A DNA stretch of 64,000 nt, from NCBI RefSeq assembly GCF_000421165.1, contig NZ_ATWI01000011.1, forward strand, positions 1 through 64,000, written 5' to 3'. Source of the DNA: Marinobacter daepoensis DSM 16072. Lineage in GTDB: Bacteria; Pseudomonadota; Gammaproteobacteria; Pseudomonadales; Oleiphilaceae. A program made the translations under genes and the position numbers. Of the stretch, positions 34,151-43,908 are shown piece after piece. The notes under the pieces were generated by a model. That model was not told where the DNA came from and did no database searches. It saw only the letters and a list, made by a program, of their open reading frames with translations. The stretch's first letter is position 1. Every line of letters begins with the position of its first letter.

Positions 34151-35650
34151 ATGAAACATAATCTGGCAATTGCTTTGTTGCTGATGGTCTGGGCTCTGCC
34201 AGCGCAGGCCCAGCGAGTCTGGCTTGATGAGGATCTGGACTTCTACGATCCGGATCATCCGGTCAGCGTCCGGTATGCCTACTATGACCTGCCGTTGCCT
34301 CAGGATGGCGATCATCACCGATTGATTGTGAGGTTGCCAGAGGGAGAGCCTGTGCTTGAAGCCTGGTCTCCGACGCCGGAATGGGAAGGGCAGCTTTTTG
34401 TCGGGGAATATATCCGTCGCTATGAGGATGGATCGATACAGCTCACAGGGCATTACGAGCGTCGTCAGAACCCGTGCCAGTGTGGCGGAGAGCAGTCTGT
34501 CCGCCACGGACTGTTCACGGAGTATCACCCGAATGGCCAGATCAGACTGGCTATGCGCTTTGAGGACAACGAGCGCGCCGATGGCGATTATGTCGAGTAC
34601 GACCCGGAGGGGCGTCCGGTCGATGAGTTCAGCCTGAAAAACGGACGCTTCCATGGGCCGCGTCGGAATTATGAGCAGGGAGTCCTTGTGGATCATGGGC
34701 ACTTCCGGAGTGGCCGCCGTGAGGGGGCCCAGAAAACGTTCTACACCAATGGCAACCTGAAGCGGAGCTGGACCGAAACGCATTTTGGCGATTACATCGT
34801 TCAGACGGAAGGGCCGGATGTCTACTACCGGGAAGATGGCAGTAAAGCTCGCGTTATTGACCGGACACTGAACAGTGAAGGCCGCACGATCAAGACAGTG
34901 ACTGAGCGATTCCATGCTAACGGCGAGTTGGAAAGTCTGACAATTGATGAAGACGAGTACGAGCTGGTTGAACGCTTCAACGATGAAGGCGAGCTGGTCG
35001 GTCGTGAAGAGACCCGGGACGGGGTACGTGAGGGCCTGTACCTGGGCCGGGACTGGCATGGGCTTGAGAAAACGCACTACCGGAACGGCCTGCGCCAGGG
35101 GCCTTCAGTGATTCGGCAGAGCGACGGGTCGCGGGAAGAAGGGCGCTGGGTGGATGACGAGAAGGATGGTCTATGGCTGACCGTTGACGGTGATGGCAGC
35201 CGCCGGGAAGAGCGTTATCGGGCCGGTGAACTGCACGGATTGCAGCAGCGCTTCAACGCAGATGGTGAGCGCATTGCCTTCCGTAACTTTCGTCATGGCA
35301 CCCTGCATGGTTCGGCTGATTGGGTGGACGATTACGGAGAGCGCGAGGTTGCGGATTATCTGAAGGGCGAGCGGGAAGGAGAATTCCGCCGCTACAGTGC
35401 CAGTGGCGTGCTGTTGGAGCAGGGGCATTACGTGAATGGCGAGCCCGATGGCGCCTATTACCTGTTTGCCGAAGATGGCCGTATGGCAGAGAAGCGCGTG
35501 TATCGCCAGGGGGTTGCCCATGGCGATTGGCTGCACACCGACTCAGAGGGCCGGCCGCAGCTGCGGCGGAGTTTTGAGAATGGTGAGCTTGTCGGTGAGA
35601 TTCTGTTGGAAGCCGAGGCCTCCGATTCTCAGTATCTGTTTTCGCAATAA
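34151..35650 (+). CDS. Exported MORN-type repeat protein
   Basis: A 499-residue protein with a signal peptide (about 1-20, ending AQA) and then about fifteen repeats of the YwqK/MORN-2 kind (for example ENGELVGEIL, NGRFHGPRRNYEQG, RRGVAHGDW). Such repeats form a beta-sheet solenoid and usually mediate binding rather than catalysis. Unlike the antitoxin YwqK, it is exported and is not beside a toxin gene. ATG at 34151 is chosen; a TTG immediately before it is in frame. It is the third gene of the ATP-grasp operon. A scaffold for envelope partners is the simplest reading. Confidence 0.8.
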   Translation: MKHNLAIALLLMVWALPAQAQRVWLDEDLDFYDPDHPVSVRYAYYDLPLPQDGDHHRLIVRLPEGEPVLEAWSPTPEWEGQLFVGEYIRRYEDGSIQLTGHYERRQNPCQCGGEQSVRHGLFTEYHPNGQIRLAMRFEDNERADGDYVEYDPEGRPVDEFSLKNGRFHGPRRNYEQGVLVDHGHFRSGRREGAQKTFYTNGNLKRSWTETHFGDYIVQTEGPDVYYREDGSKARVIDRTLNSEGRTIKTVTERFHANGELESLTIDEDEYELVERFNDEGELVGREETRDGVREGLYLGRDWHGLEKTHYRNGLRQGPSVIRQSDGSREEGRWVDDEKDGLWLTVDGDGSRREERYRAGELHGLQQRFNADGERIAFRNFRHGTLHGSADWVDDYGEREVADYLKGEREGEFRRYSASGVLLEQGHYVNGEPDGAYYLFAEDGRMAEKRVYRQGVAHGDWLHTDSEGRPQLRRSFENGELVGEILLEAEASDSQYLFSQ

Positions 35651-35662
35651 CCCGCTGGCTGG

Positions 35663-37714
35663 ATGATCTTGACCATGTTGACCCGAGTTTTCATCGTATT
35701 TCTGATTGTGGCGGGCCTTGGCCTGAGCGCCTGGATGACCCGGTTGCCCGACACCGGGACGGCGGTCGCTGAGACGCCATCTGCCCCGGCGTTACCGGAT
35801 GTGCCCGACGACCGCTCTCTGGACCGGGGGGTGTTCATGGATATTGCCCAGAGCGCGGCCGGGCTGGTTGCTGTCGGCGAGGCTGGAAGCATCCGGCTGT
35901 CGACCGATCAGGGCCTGAGCTGGCAAGCGGTGACCAGCGGCACCGATGCTTTGTTAAACGCGGTTGAGTTTGTCACGCCGGAATCGGGATGGGCCGTTGG
36001 CGACCGGGGTACCCTGTTACGCACCGGGGATGGTGGTCAGAGCTGGCAGCCGGTTAGGTCTGGTACGGAGGGTACAGAAGACATTACCTGGTTTGACGTG
36101 ACATTTCTGGGCGACGAGACCGGGTTTGTGGTTGGTACCCTGGGTCGAATGCTGACTACCCGGGACGGTGGAGAGAGCTGGCAGCTGGAGCTGCTCATTC
36201 CCGGCTACAACAGCGCTAGCCTCTATGCGGTGGCTGCCCTTGGGGAAAAGTCTGCAATGGTGGTCGGTGAGCGTGGCCGGATCTTGCGCTATCAGGAGGA
36301 TGAGGGATGGCAGGATATCTACTCACCCGCCTACGGGGCCCTGCATGGAATTCTGCCTTTGGCGGAATCCGGTGGGGTGCTGGTCTTCGGAGAGAATGGC
36401 GGCGTTTACCAGTCTGATGATCTTGGGGAAAACTGGCGGCAACTGGCAACGGTCAGCCGGGCGAACTATCACGCGGGCGCCCAGTTGGAAGATGGCAGTG
36501 TTTTGCTGGCCGGGAGCAGTGGTGTCCTGGTACGCCGCCAGCCAGGAGGCCAGCGTTTCTATCTGGAAACCGGACATCCGGCAGGTGCTCTGCTGGCGGT
36601 TCGGCAAGTTAAAGACCAGGCGCTCGTGGTTGCCGGTGAGCAGGGGCTTGGGCGCAGCAGCGCACAGGGTTTCAGGTTCGGAACAGAGCCGCACAGGGCC
36701 TCCGGCCGCTTCGTGATCAAGCAGTTGCTGGATCACCCCGACAGTAAGCGTTTACTGGAACTGGCTGCAAAGGATGACGACACCTCCTACCGTTGGGTGA
36801 GTCTGGATATGACAATGCCTGAGTCTGCAGCCGGGGATGAGGATCTGACCAGTCGGGACGCGGTACTGAGTATCACGCGGTTTCTCATGGCGGCTGAGGA
36901 AGCCGTGCCCGGTGCCCGGCTTGAAGCGTATTCGCCCTGGACATCGGACCATGCCCTGGCGGTTACCGGAAAACATCAGGGCACCTGGGAAAACTGGCGT
37001 CTGATGTCTGGGGCTGAATCTGAGTATGGTCGCAAGGAACGGGAAAACTTCCGCTGGAAGTTACGCCGGTCAGCTCTGGTCGGTGGACAGATGGCGCCGG
37101 ACTTTCGGACTGCCCGGGCCGAGGTTCGGCTGATTCCCTGGTCCTACGAAACGGACCAGGAACAGAAAGAACACCAGGCTATGCTGGTGGAGGCATTGCC
37201 GGGCCTGGTGCAGGAACTGGCCGGTGTGGATCTGGTCCGCGTCCGGCAGATGCAATGGCAGCGGGTGTCAGTGCCCACGTCCACCGAGCCCCCCTCTCAG
37301 TCCGGGCAGGGCGGTCGATGGGCGTGGGCACTGACGGTGGATGACCCCGACAGTTACTATTGCCGTGACACCGACAACCTTCAATTGTCGCAACACCTGG
37401 AAGCCCGTGTTCGGGAGGTCCCCGGGGTTCAGGCCACGCTGGCCGTTGCGGAGCAGGCCAAGATCGACCAGTTGAAAGACCTGGAAGGCGTCTGGAAAGG
37501 TTTTGTGGCGGTTGAGGCGGGTTACCCTTCCCGTGCCATGGAGGCCTGGCAGCCGAGCAGCTGTCGGCACGTCATGCTCCTGGCCTTTGGTGAACCTGCC
37601 GGCTCGGATCTGACGTCGGCGCTGACACAGGCCACAGAGGGTATGGCCGATGACCGGGTGTTGCAGTGGACGGCTTACCGGTTGTCTGAGACGGCGGTGG
37701 TGTTACCGGAGTGA
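35663..37714 (+). CDS. Ycf48-like beta-propeller exported protein
   Basis: A 683-residue protein. A short hydrophobic N-terminus (about 5-24) is probably a signal anchor. Residues about 50-340 are Ycf48/BNR-type propeller blades: repeats of the form WAVGDRGTLLRTGDGGQSW and GFVVGTLGRMLTTRDGGESW. The second half (about 345-683) is a different alpha-beta domain with one Cys pair (SYYCRDT and SSCRHV). It is the fourth gene of the ATP-grasp operon, 12 bases after the MORN-repeat gene. The N-terminal blades resemble proteins that help assemble membrane complexes, so an assembly or binding role in the envelope is likely. Nothing catalytic was seen. Confidence 0.8.
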   Translation: MILTMLTRVFIVFLIVAGLGLSAWMTRLPDTGTAVAETPSAPALPDVPDDRSLDRGVFMDIAQSAAGLVAVGEAGSIRLSTDQGLSWQAVTSGTDALLNAVEFVTPESGWAVGDRGTLLRTGDGGQSWQPVRSGTEGTEDITWFDVTFLGDETGFVVGTLGRMLTTRDGGESWQLELLIPGYNSASLYAVAALGEKSAMVVGERGRILRYQEDEGWQDIYSPAYGALHGILPLAESGGVLVFGENGGVYQSDDLGENWRQLATVSRANYHAGAQLEDGSVLLAGSSGVLVRRQPGGQRFYLETGHPAGALLAVRQVKDQALVVAGEQGLGRSSAQGFRFGTEPHRASGRFVIKQLLDHPDSKRLLELAAKDDDTSYRWVSLDMTMPESAAGDEDLTSRDAVLSITRFLMAAEEAVPGARLEAYSPWTSDHALAVTGKHQGTWENWRLMSGAESEYGRKERENFRWKLRRSALVGGQMAPDFRTARAEVRLIPWSYETDQEQKEHQAMLVEALPGLVQELAGVDLVRVRQMQWQRVSVPTSTEPPSQSGQGGRWAWALTVDDPDSYYCRDTDNLQLSQHLEARVREVPGVQATLAVAEQAKIDQLKDLEGVWKGFVAVEAGYPSRAMEAWQPSSCRHVMLLAFGEPAGSDLTSALTQATEGMADDRVLQWTAYRLSETAVVLPE

Positions 37715-37726
37715 GGCGGTGCTCCA

Positions 37727-37747
37727 CGGCAGGCTGAGCGCCTGCCG
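37727..37747. terminator. Hairpin between convergent Ycf48-like and cysK genes
   Basis: CGGCAGGC (37727-37734) pairs with GCCTGCCG (37740-37747) around a 5-base loop in the 48-base gap between convergent stops. There is no T run. Confidence 0.5.
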
Positions 37748-37762
37748 CGGGCGGCTACAGGG

Positions 37763-38734
37763 TTACTGAATGTTTTCCTGTTCGCCAAAGGTGTCGGTAA
37801 ACAGAGCCGAGGAGAGGTAGCGCTCGGCGGAGTCGGGCAGGACCACCACAATGTTCTTGCCTTGATGCTCTGGCTGCTTGCTCACCCGCACGGCAGCAAC
37901 CACGGCGGCCCCACAGGATATGCCGCACAAAATCCCTTCTTCACGCATCAGACGATGCGCCATGGCCATCGCTTCTTCGTTGGTAACCGCTTCCACCTGA
38001 TCGACCAGGTCCAGGTCCAGGTTCTTCGGAATAAAGCCCGCACCAAGCCCCTGAATCTTGTGAGGTGCGGGTTTTAGGTCATCGCCCCTGAGTGTCTGGG
38101 CAATGACCGGCGAATCGGCGGGTTCCACCGCAACGGTGGTCATTGCCTTGCCTTTGGTCTGTTTGATGTAACGTGAAACCCCCGTCAGGGTACCCCCTGT
38201 TCCAACGCCTGCGACAAAGATATCCACCTCACCATCGGTGTCATTCCAGATTTCCGGGCCGGTGGTGTCTTCGTGAATTCTGGGGTTGGCCGGGTTCTGG
38301 AACTGCTGTGGCAGGAAATGGTTATCGGGATCCGATGCAACGATTTCCTCTGCTTTGGCAATGGCGCCGGGCATGCCTTTGGCCGGTTCGGTCAGAACCA
38401 GTTCTGCGCCCAGTGCCTTAAGGACTTTACGACGCTCCAGGCTCATGGACGCAGGCATGGTCAGAACGAGCTTGTATCCCCTGGCGGCGGCCACGTATGC
38501 CAGTGCGATGCCGGTATTTCCGCTGGTGGGTTCCACGATGGTCATACCCGGTTTCAGGACGCCCCGTTTCTCGGCATCCCAGATCATGGCCGCGCCAATC
38601 CGGCACTTGACTGAATAGGCCGGATTGCGGCCTTCAATTTTGGCCCAGATGGTTGCGCCATCGTTTACCCGGTTGAGGCTGACCAGAGGGGTGTTGCCGA
38701 TTGAGAGTGAATTGTCATTGTAGATACGTGCCAT
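37763..38734 (-). CDS. cysK: Cysteine synthase A (O-acetylserine sulfhydrylase)
   Basis: A 323-residue cytoplasmic PLP enzyme that makes L-cysteine from O-acetylserine and sulfide. The PLP lysine is K43 in NPAYSVKCR, the substrate loop is SGNTG (71-75), the phosphate-binding loop is [10 protein letters not shown], and CGISCGAA lies near 264-271. Length and motifs match CysK rather than CysM. AGGAG lies 6-7 bases before the ATG. It is only 16 bases downstream of the diguanylate cyclase gene on the same strand, so it may be transcribed with it as well as from its own promoter. No cysteine-regulon site was identified by eye. Confidence 0.95.
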   Translation of the reverse strand: MARIYNDNSLSIGNTPLVSLNRVNDGATIWAKIEGRNPAYSVKCRIGAAMIWDAEKRGVLKPGMTIVEPTSGNTGIALAYVAAARGYKLVLTMPASMSLERRKVLKALGAELVLTEPAKGMPGAIAKAEEIVASDPDNHFLPQQFQNPANPRIHEDTTGPEIWNDTDGEVDIFVAGVGTGGTLTGVSRYIKQTKGKAMTTVAVEPADSPVIAQTLRGDDLKPAPHKIQGLGAGFIPKNLDLDLVDQVEAVTNEEAMAMAHRLMREEGILCGISCGAAVVAAVRVSKQPEHQGKNIVVVLPDSAERYLSSALFTDTFGEQENIQ

Positions 38735-38750
38735 TTTGTGCTCCTGTTCC

Positions 38751-41702
38751 TTATGTCTGACGTCCGGTCTGTTTCACTGCCAGCCGGTTCCGGCCCTGGC
38801 CTTTTGCGGCATACAGGGCCTGATCGGCCAGCCGGAGATAGTCTGAGGGCGTGTTATCCGGTGCCGGGATACCGAGCGCCAGGCCAATACTGACGGTCAG
38901 CCCAACGTGATCTTTCCGGCAGGTATCGCAGTCCTGGCTGGCAATCGCCTCCCGGAAACGTTCCAGGCGTTCAATGATATCGGAAGCTTCCTGATAGCTG
39001 GTGAAAATAATGAACTCTTCACCTCCGAATCTCGCCAGACGGTCGGTTTCCCGACGGAAGTGCTCGCGCATGGCATTGGCCAGGGTTTCCAGGCAATGAT
39101 CGCCGGATTCGTGTCCCCAGGTATCATTGATTTGTTTGAAATGATCCGCGTCCACCATGGCCACGGCAAATCCGGCCTGATGGCGCTGGCACCACTGGAA
39201 GCTTCGGGGAAACTCCCGGTCGAAGAACGTGCGATTGCCCAGCCGGGTCAGATTATCGGTAACGCTCAGATGGGACAAGGCCTCGTTGGCCTGAGCCAGC
39301 TCACGGTTGAGTCTGCCGAGTTTTCGGTTCCAGTAAACCAGTAGCGCAGTGACCAGAATACCGACAGCGAGTATCTGCCAGATCAGCGTGTAGTTCACCT
39401 GTTCTTCGATTCGTAGATTGCGCCAGTTAATTTCCAGTTGCCGGTGGTCCTCTTCTGTGAGGCTGGAAATGAGTTTCTGCATGATGTTGTTGAGTATGGG
39501 TTCATCATTGCGGGTAGCGATGGCCAGCGCCCAGTCGGCTGGCACCCGGCCCACGACTTTCAGGTCGGCCAGCCCCAGGGCCTGCATGTAGTAACTGGCG
39601 GTTGCGAGCGTGGTGATGTATCCGGTCAGTTCTCCATTCTGCAGTTTACGCAGTCCCTCCTGCTCTGACCGGACCGGGACCAGGTTGAGGGTCGGGTAAC
39701 GCTGTTCCAGCAACTCGGAGAAGGCATATCCTTTAACCACGCCGACAGGCTGATCGGCCATGTCCGTGAGGCGGTCAATGAACGGGGCCTCAATCCGACC
39801 CATGATGACGTTGGGTATGTCCAGATAAGGGGTTGTGAAATCCATGTACTCAGAGCGTTCGGGGGTTTGCATGGCGAGCGGAAACATGTCGCACTGGCGG
39901 GCTCTTGCCGCTTCAAGCGACGCGTTCCAGCTTGTCGTGGGCACCAGAGGAAAGCGAATGCCTGCCCGTTGCCTGAACAGGTCAAGTACCTGGGCCGAAA
40001 CCCCGGTGTGTTGCCCGTCTTTGATGGCCTCCAGTGGAGACCAGTTCGGGTCAACACAGATCCGGATTTCCCGGTTGTGCCGGGCCAGCCAGGCAGCTTC
40101 CTGATCGGTCCACTCAAGGCGGGGACTCCCGGCACCGGGGTATCGGGAGGCGGTGCCAAGCCAGCGGGTTTCAATGGTTCGCTGTTCCGTCGGTGACAGA
40201 GTTGCCAGAGCCCGGTTCAGAATGTCAGCCAGCGGGGCGAGTGACGGTTTGACACCAAACCGGAGATCTTCTCCGGCATAGCCCGGGAGGGCCAGTTCTC
40301 CTGCAATCCGGACGCCGCGGATTCCCAGTTCGTGGATCCAGTAGTTGCCTGAGTGCAGGGCATTGATCACCACATCAACATCGCCAGCGGCAAGGGCCTG
40401 GAACATGGGCTCCTGAGTGCCGAAAGGGAGGACCGGGGTGTCCCCCAGAATGGCCCGGACGGCGTCTTCGTAATAGATGCCTGCACCAAGGCCGACACGG
40501 ACGCTGGACAGGTCCTTGAGGTCGCGGTATTGCAGGGTATCGCTTCGGGTAAAAATGACGTTGGGAATGATGTGGTAAGGGCGCGTGAATCTGGCGATCG
40601 TCTCACGTTCCGGCCGGTAGGACATATTGGCCATGACATCGATATCCCCATTGGACAGCATGGTCAGCAGGGATTCCCAATCGCCCCGCACGGGAATGAT
40701 CTCCAGCCCGGTGAGGTCAGCCAGCCGGTTCATGATGTCGACACTCAACCCCAGGGTTCGGCCACCATCGGTAAAGCTGAAAGGGGCGTAGTCGTCCATG
40801 AATCCAACCCTGACCGGGCCCAGGGATGCGAGAAGCCGTTTCTGGTCGGCGGTCATGGGAGGGAGCGGTGAGGGCTCGGCAGAGGCGCCGCCGAATTCCT
40901 GCCAGCGCTCCCGGAGGTTGCGAAGACGAGCTTCCGGAATGGCGTCCAGCCCGGCCTGAAGCTTGTTAAGCAGAGACTGCTGGCCAACGCGCACCCCCAG
41001 GCGAAAGTCCTCCCGTGCCAGCCGTTCCAGTGGGGCCGGGCCCAGAATCTCCAGAAACCGGAAGCCATTCTGAGTGGCCAGGTACTCCAGAGTTAACTTC
41101 GGGCCGATGGCAACGTCCACCCAGCCGAAAGCCAGGGCTCTGATCAGACTGGGGAGGGTGTCGTAGGTATGAATGGTCAGCCCATGGTTCCTGAGGGCTT
41201 CCAGATAAAAGATGTTTTCAACGACGCCGACTTTCAGCCCGTTCAGGTCGTCCAGAGTCTGAACCTGAGGCAGGTTCCTGGCACGGTCCTGCATGAGGTA
41301 CACTTCCCGGACGTGGTAGGGCTCGGTGAACAGAATCTCCCGGGCCCGGTCTGGTCGCCAGGAGATACCTTCAATGACATCCAGGTCGCCCCGCAGGAAC
41401 GCCTGGTAGATGTCGGGCCAGCTGCTGGCTCGGAAGTCAAAGGTAAGGTTGCTGTGGCGGCCGACTTCCCTCAGTACGTCAATGGAGAACCCCTTGACGC
41501 TTCGCCCTTCAATGAAACTGTACGGCTCGTTATCGGCGACAACGCCGACAGTGACAGTGCGAGGCTCGTGCGTTTTTTCTGAGGCGCCGGAGGGCACCGG
41601 AAGGCTGAGCATCAGCAACGAGCAAAACAGAGCCATTGCTGCGCCAGAGAGGATGACAGCCAGTCGGTTTTTTTGTGTTTTGCTGGGGCTGGCGTGCAAC
41701 AT
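38751..41702 (-). CDS. Diguanylate cyclase with three tandem solute-binding-protein sensor modules
   Basis: A 983-residue signalling protein. A signal peptide (about 15-40, ending GASE) leads into three periplasmic SBP_bac_3 (amino-acid-binding-like) modules at about 45-265, 285-510 and 535-765; each begins with a [18 protein letters not shown] or [14 protein letters not shown] stretch and holds a [10 protein letters not shown] or CDMFPLAM motif. A helix at about 777-797 crosses the membrane, and a GGDEF domain follows (about 825-975) with active-site GGEEF at 893-897. The cyclase makes c-di-GMP. Three sensor repeats in one chain are unusual, two being the more common arrangement. Its ligand is probably an amino acid or related small molecule; nearby cysK hints at sulfur or amino-acid sensing, by inference. 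Confidence 0.9.
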   Translation of the reverse strand: MLHASPSKTQKNRLAVILSGAAMALFCSLLMLSLPVPSGASEKTHEPRTVTVGVVADNEPYSFIEGRSVKGFSIDVLREVGRHSNLTFDFRASSWPDIYQAFLRGDLDVIEGISWRPDRAREILFTEPYHVREVYLMQDRARNLPQVQTLDDLNGLKVGVVENIFYLEALRNHGLTIHTYDTLPSLIRALAFGWVDVAIGPKLTLEYLATQNGFRFLEILGPAPLERLAREDFRLGVRVGQQSLLNKLQAGLDAIPEARLRNLRERWQEFGGASAEPSPLPPMTADQKRLLASLGPVRVGFMDDYAPFSFTDGGRTLGLSVDIMNRLADLTGLEIIPVRGDWESLLTMLSNGDIDVMANMSYRPERETIARFTRPYHIIPNVIFTRSDTLQYRDLKDLSSVRVGLGAGIYYEDAVRAILGDTPVLPFGTQEPMFQALAAGDVDVVINALHSGNYWIHELGIRGVRIAGELALPGYAGEDLRFGVKPSLAPLADILNRALATLSPTEQRTIETRWLGTASRYPGAGSPRLEWTDQEAAWLARHNREIRICVDPNWSPLEAIKDGQHTGVSAQVLDLFRQRAGIRFPLVPTTSWNASLEAARARQCDMFPLAMQTPERSEYMDFTTPYLDIPNVIMGRIEAPFIDRLTDMADQPVGVVKGYAFSELLEQRYPTLNLVPVRSEQEGLRKLQNGELTGYITTLATASYYMQALGLADLKVVGRVPADWALAIATRNDEPILNNIMQKLISSLTEEDHRQLEINWRNLRIEEQVNYTLIWQILAVGILVTALLVYWNRKLGRLNRELAQANEALSHLSVTDNLTRLGNRTFFDREFPRSFQWCQRHQAGFAVAMVDADHFKQINDTWGHESGDHCLETLANAMREHFRRETDRLARFGGEEFIIFTSYQEASDIIERLERFREAIASQDCDTCRKDHVGLTVSIGLALGIPAPDNTPSDYLRLADQALYAAKGQGRNRLAVKQTGRQT

Positions 41703-41815
41703 GGGTCTTCCGTATTGCTGACCCTGTCAGTGTAGTTGCAGATAGTAACCTTTGCAGGCAGGCGTGGTCAGAAATCATACACGCCATTACATTGGAATCC
41801 CGGGAGGAAGCTGTT

Positions 41816-42595
41816 TTGTCCGGTAGCGAAGTAGATTGGCAAACGACACCCGCCGCTGTCTGGCGTCGGCACCGTTCGGGATTGCGGGCGATTCGCCGGC
41901 TGGACCCGGTTCAATGGGAGAGTCTCACAGGAATCGAGCGGCAGCAGCAGGCGCTGGCCCGGAACACGGAGCGGTTTCTTGCAGGCCAGCCGTCGAATAA
42001 TGTCCTGCTTTGGGGGTCCCGGGGCACCGGCAAGTCGTCTTTGATTAAAGCCTTGCTGAACCGTTATATGGGCCAGGGGCTGAGAATGATCGAGGTCGAC
42101 AAGGACGATCTGGTGAACCTGCCGGAGCTGGTTGATGATCTGTGTGAACTCCCGTTCCGGTTTGTGATTTTCTGCGACGATTTGTCCTTTGACGTTGGGG
42201 AATCCGGTTACAAGGCGCTGAAAAGCGTGCTGGAAGGGTCTCTGGAACTGCCGCCGGAAAATGTCAGGGTATACGCCACCTCCAACCGCCGGCATCTGAT
42301 GCCGGAGTTCATGAGCGATAATCTCAAAAGCGAAGTCCGGGATGGTGAGTTGCATCCCGCAGAGGCGATTGAAGAACAGGTGTCCCTGGCAGACCGGTTC
42401 GGGCTGCAACTGTCGTTTTATCCGTTCTCGCAGGATGTCTTTCTGCAGGCGGTGGACCTCCTGTTCCCGAAGGTCGACGACCGGGAGATTCTGCACCTTG
42501 AAGCGGTTCGCTTTGCCACCGCCAAGGGCGTTCGCAATGGCCGCACGGCACAACAGTTCTACCGGCAGTTCGCCGGTGATCCGCGTTTCTGCTAG
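41816..42595 (+). CDS. DUF815 family AAA ATPase, TTG start
   Basis: A 259-residue cytoplasmic ATPase of the DUF815 family. Walker A is GSRGTGKSS (67-75), Walker B is FVIFCDDLSF, and YATSNRRHLMPEF is the sensor region. The family's role is unknown. An upstream in-frame ATG at 41675 would overlap the divergent gene by 28 bases and add 47 unlikely residues. TTG at 41816 is preferred because GGAGGA lies about 7 bases before it. The gene shares a 113-base divergent region with the diguanylate cyclase and is convergent with the DUF3422 gene, with a 7-base-stem hairpin in the gap. Confidence 0.85.
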   Translation: MSGSEVDWQTTPAAVWRRHRSGLRAIRRLDPVQWESLTGIERQQQALARNTERFLAGQPSNNVLLWGSRGTGKSSLIKALLNRYMGQGLRMIEVDKDDLVNLPELVDDLCELPFRFVIFCDDLSFDVGESGYKALKSVLEGSLELPPENVRVYATSNRRHLMPEFMSDNLKSEVRDGELHPAEAIEEQVSLADRFGLQLSFYPFSQDVFLQAVDLLFPKVDDREILHLEAVRFATAKGVRNGRTAQQFYRQFAGDPRFC

Positions 42596-42615
42596 CCCGG
42601 CTATTGTCGCCGGGC
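42595..42615. terminator. Hairpin between convergent DUF815 and DUF3422 genes
   Basis: GCCCGGC (42595-42601) pairs with GCCGGGC (42609-42615) around a 7-base loop. It overlaps both gene ends, and there is no T run. Confidence 0.45.
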
Positions 42616-43908
42616 CATCCGGATAAAGCGGTGGTGGATGACGCGGATACCGATGAACACAAGCACCATCACCGCCGGTATGGCCAGGCCGACTATCAGC
42701 GGCTTGTTCAGGTTCAGACCTGCGCCGGTGGCTGCATCCAGAACCAGTCTGAGCAGGCCGATCAGGTAGTAGGAAATGGCCACAACGGAGAAGCCTTCCA
42801 CCGTGTGCTGCATCATCAGCTGGATGCGCGACCGACGGTCCATGGAGCTGAGCAGTTGCTGGTTCTGACTCTCAATCGCCAGCTCTACCCGGGTTCGCAT
42901 CATCTCGGAGGCCCGGTCAACGCGGCGTGAGAGGTCTTCCAGCCGGTCATTGACGGCTTCGCAGGTTTTCACGGCCGGTGTCAGGCGCCGGGTCATGAAT
43001 TCGGTCATGGTCAGGTGGCCCGATACTTCGTCTTCCCGGAGCTCTTCCAGCCGGGTCAGCACCAGCCGATGGTACGCCCTGGTGGCGGAAAACCGGAAGG
43101 TGGTATGGGCCCGGTAGGCTTCAATGCGGGCGGCGATGTTGGTCAGCTCCGCCAGAATCTCCTGCTCGTTCAGGCTTTCGTTATCGGCCAGGGACTGGGT
43201 AATCCTGGCCAGTTGCTGGTCCATGTCGTTCAGCGAGGGCGTGATTTCCCGGGCCACCGGTAAGGCCAGCAGTGACATCAGGCGGTAGGTCTCGATTTCC
43301 ATCAGACGCTGGACCAGCCGTCCGAGCTGGCTGTTGGACATATGGCGATTCAGCACCATGAAACGGCCAAAGTTGTCGCTGTGGAGCTGAAACGAGCCTA
43401 GGATACGGGCGGCTCCTTCCTGTGGACTACTGCCGACCAGACGCATGCCCTCGAAGTGTTTGCGCATGAACGCGAGTTCGCTTCTGGCATCCTCGGAAGA
43501 CGAACGCACCTCTACATGGAAGGCGCCCACCACGGTGCCTTCCAGTTGCGCCAGCCAGCCTTTGGGGAGCAGGCTCAACCCGGTTTCCTCGAACGGATCG
43601 GCGTCGGACTCTGCCAGGTTAATGAAGGTGTAGGCAGTGAACTCCATATGGACTTCGCGACGGACCCTGAGCTGGCCAAAGCTTTCCTCATAACAGCTTA
43701 CTTCCTGCTCTGGCCAGGGCTCCCCAAGCAGGCGGTGCAGCTTTTGCAGGTGTTCGAACTGGCGGGTCCGTTGTTCCGGTGTGGTGATCACCGCAATCTG
43801 GGTGACCCTCGCGTGGGGCGGAATGATCTGAAACGGTCGGGAGTGGAGCTCCTGGTACAGATCGGTCCGGAGAGGGTGAAAATCCAGGCTGGCGGTATCG
43901 GCACTCAC
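42601..43908 (-). CDS. DUF3422 family membrane protein
   Basis: A 435-residue protein of the DUF3422 family (HPLRTDLYQELHSRPF at 11-26 and EVHMEFTAYTFI are typical). The long soluble N-terminal part is helical and two C-terminal hydrophobic segments (about 368-390 and 400-424) anchor it in the inner membrane. The middle holds predicted coiled coil (about 225-345). Function is unknown. GTG at 43908 overlaps the stop of the sortase-system histidine kinase by 4 bases (GTGA), so its translation is coupled to that kinase and it belongs to the same operon. That link may mean it acts with the sortase system, but I know of no proof. Confidence 0.85.
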   Translation of the reverse strand: MSADTASLDFHPLRTDLYQELHSRPFQIIPPHARVTQIAVITTPEQRTRQFEHLQKLHRLLGEPWPEQEVSCYEESFGQLRVRREVHMEFTAYTFINLAESDADPFEETGLSLLPKGWLAQLEGTVVGAFHVEVRSSSEDARSELAFMRKHFEGMRLVGSSPQEGAARILGSFQLHSDNFGRFMVLNRHMSNSQLGRLVQRLMEIETYRLMSLLALPVAREITPSLNDMDQQLARITQSLADNESLNEQEILAELTNIAARIEAYRAHTTFRFSATRAYHRLVLTRLEELREDEVSGHLTMTEFMTRRLTPAVKTCEAVNDRLEDLSRRVDRASEMMRTRVELAIESQNQQLLSSMDRRSRIQLMMQHTVEGFSVVAISYYLIGLLRLVLDAATGAGLNLNKPLIVGLAIPAVMVLVFIGIRVIHHRFIRMARRQ

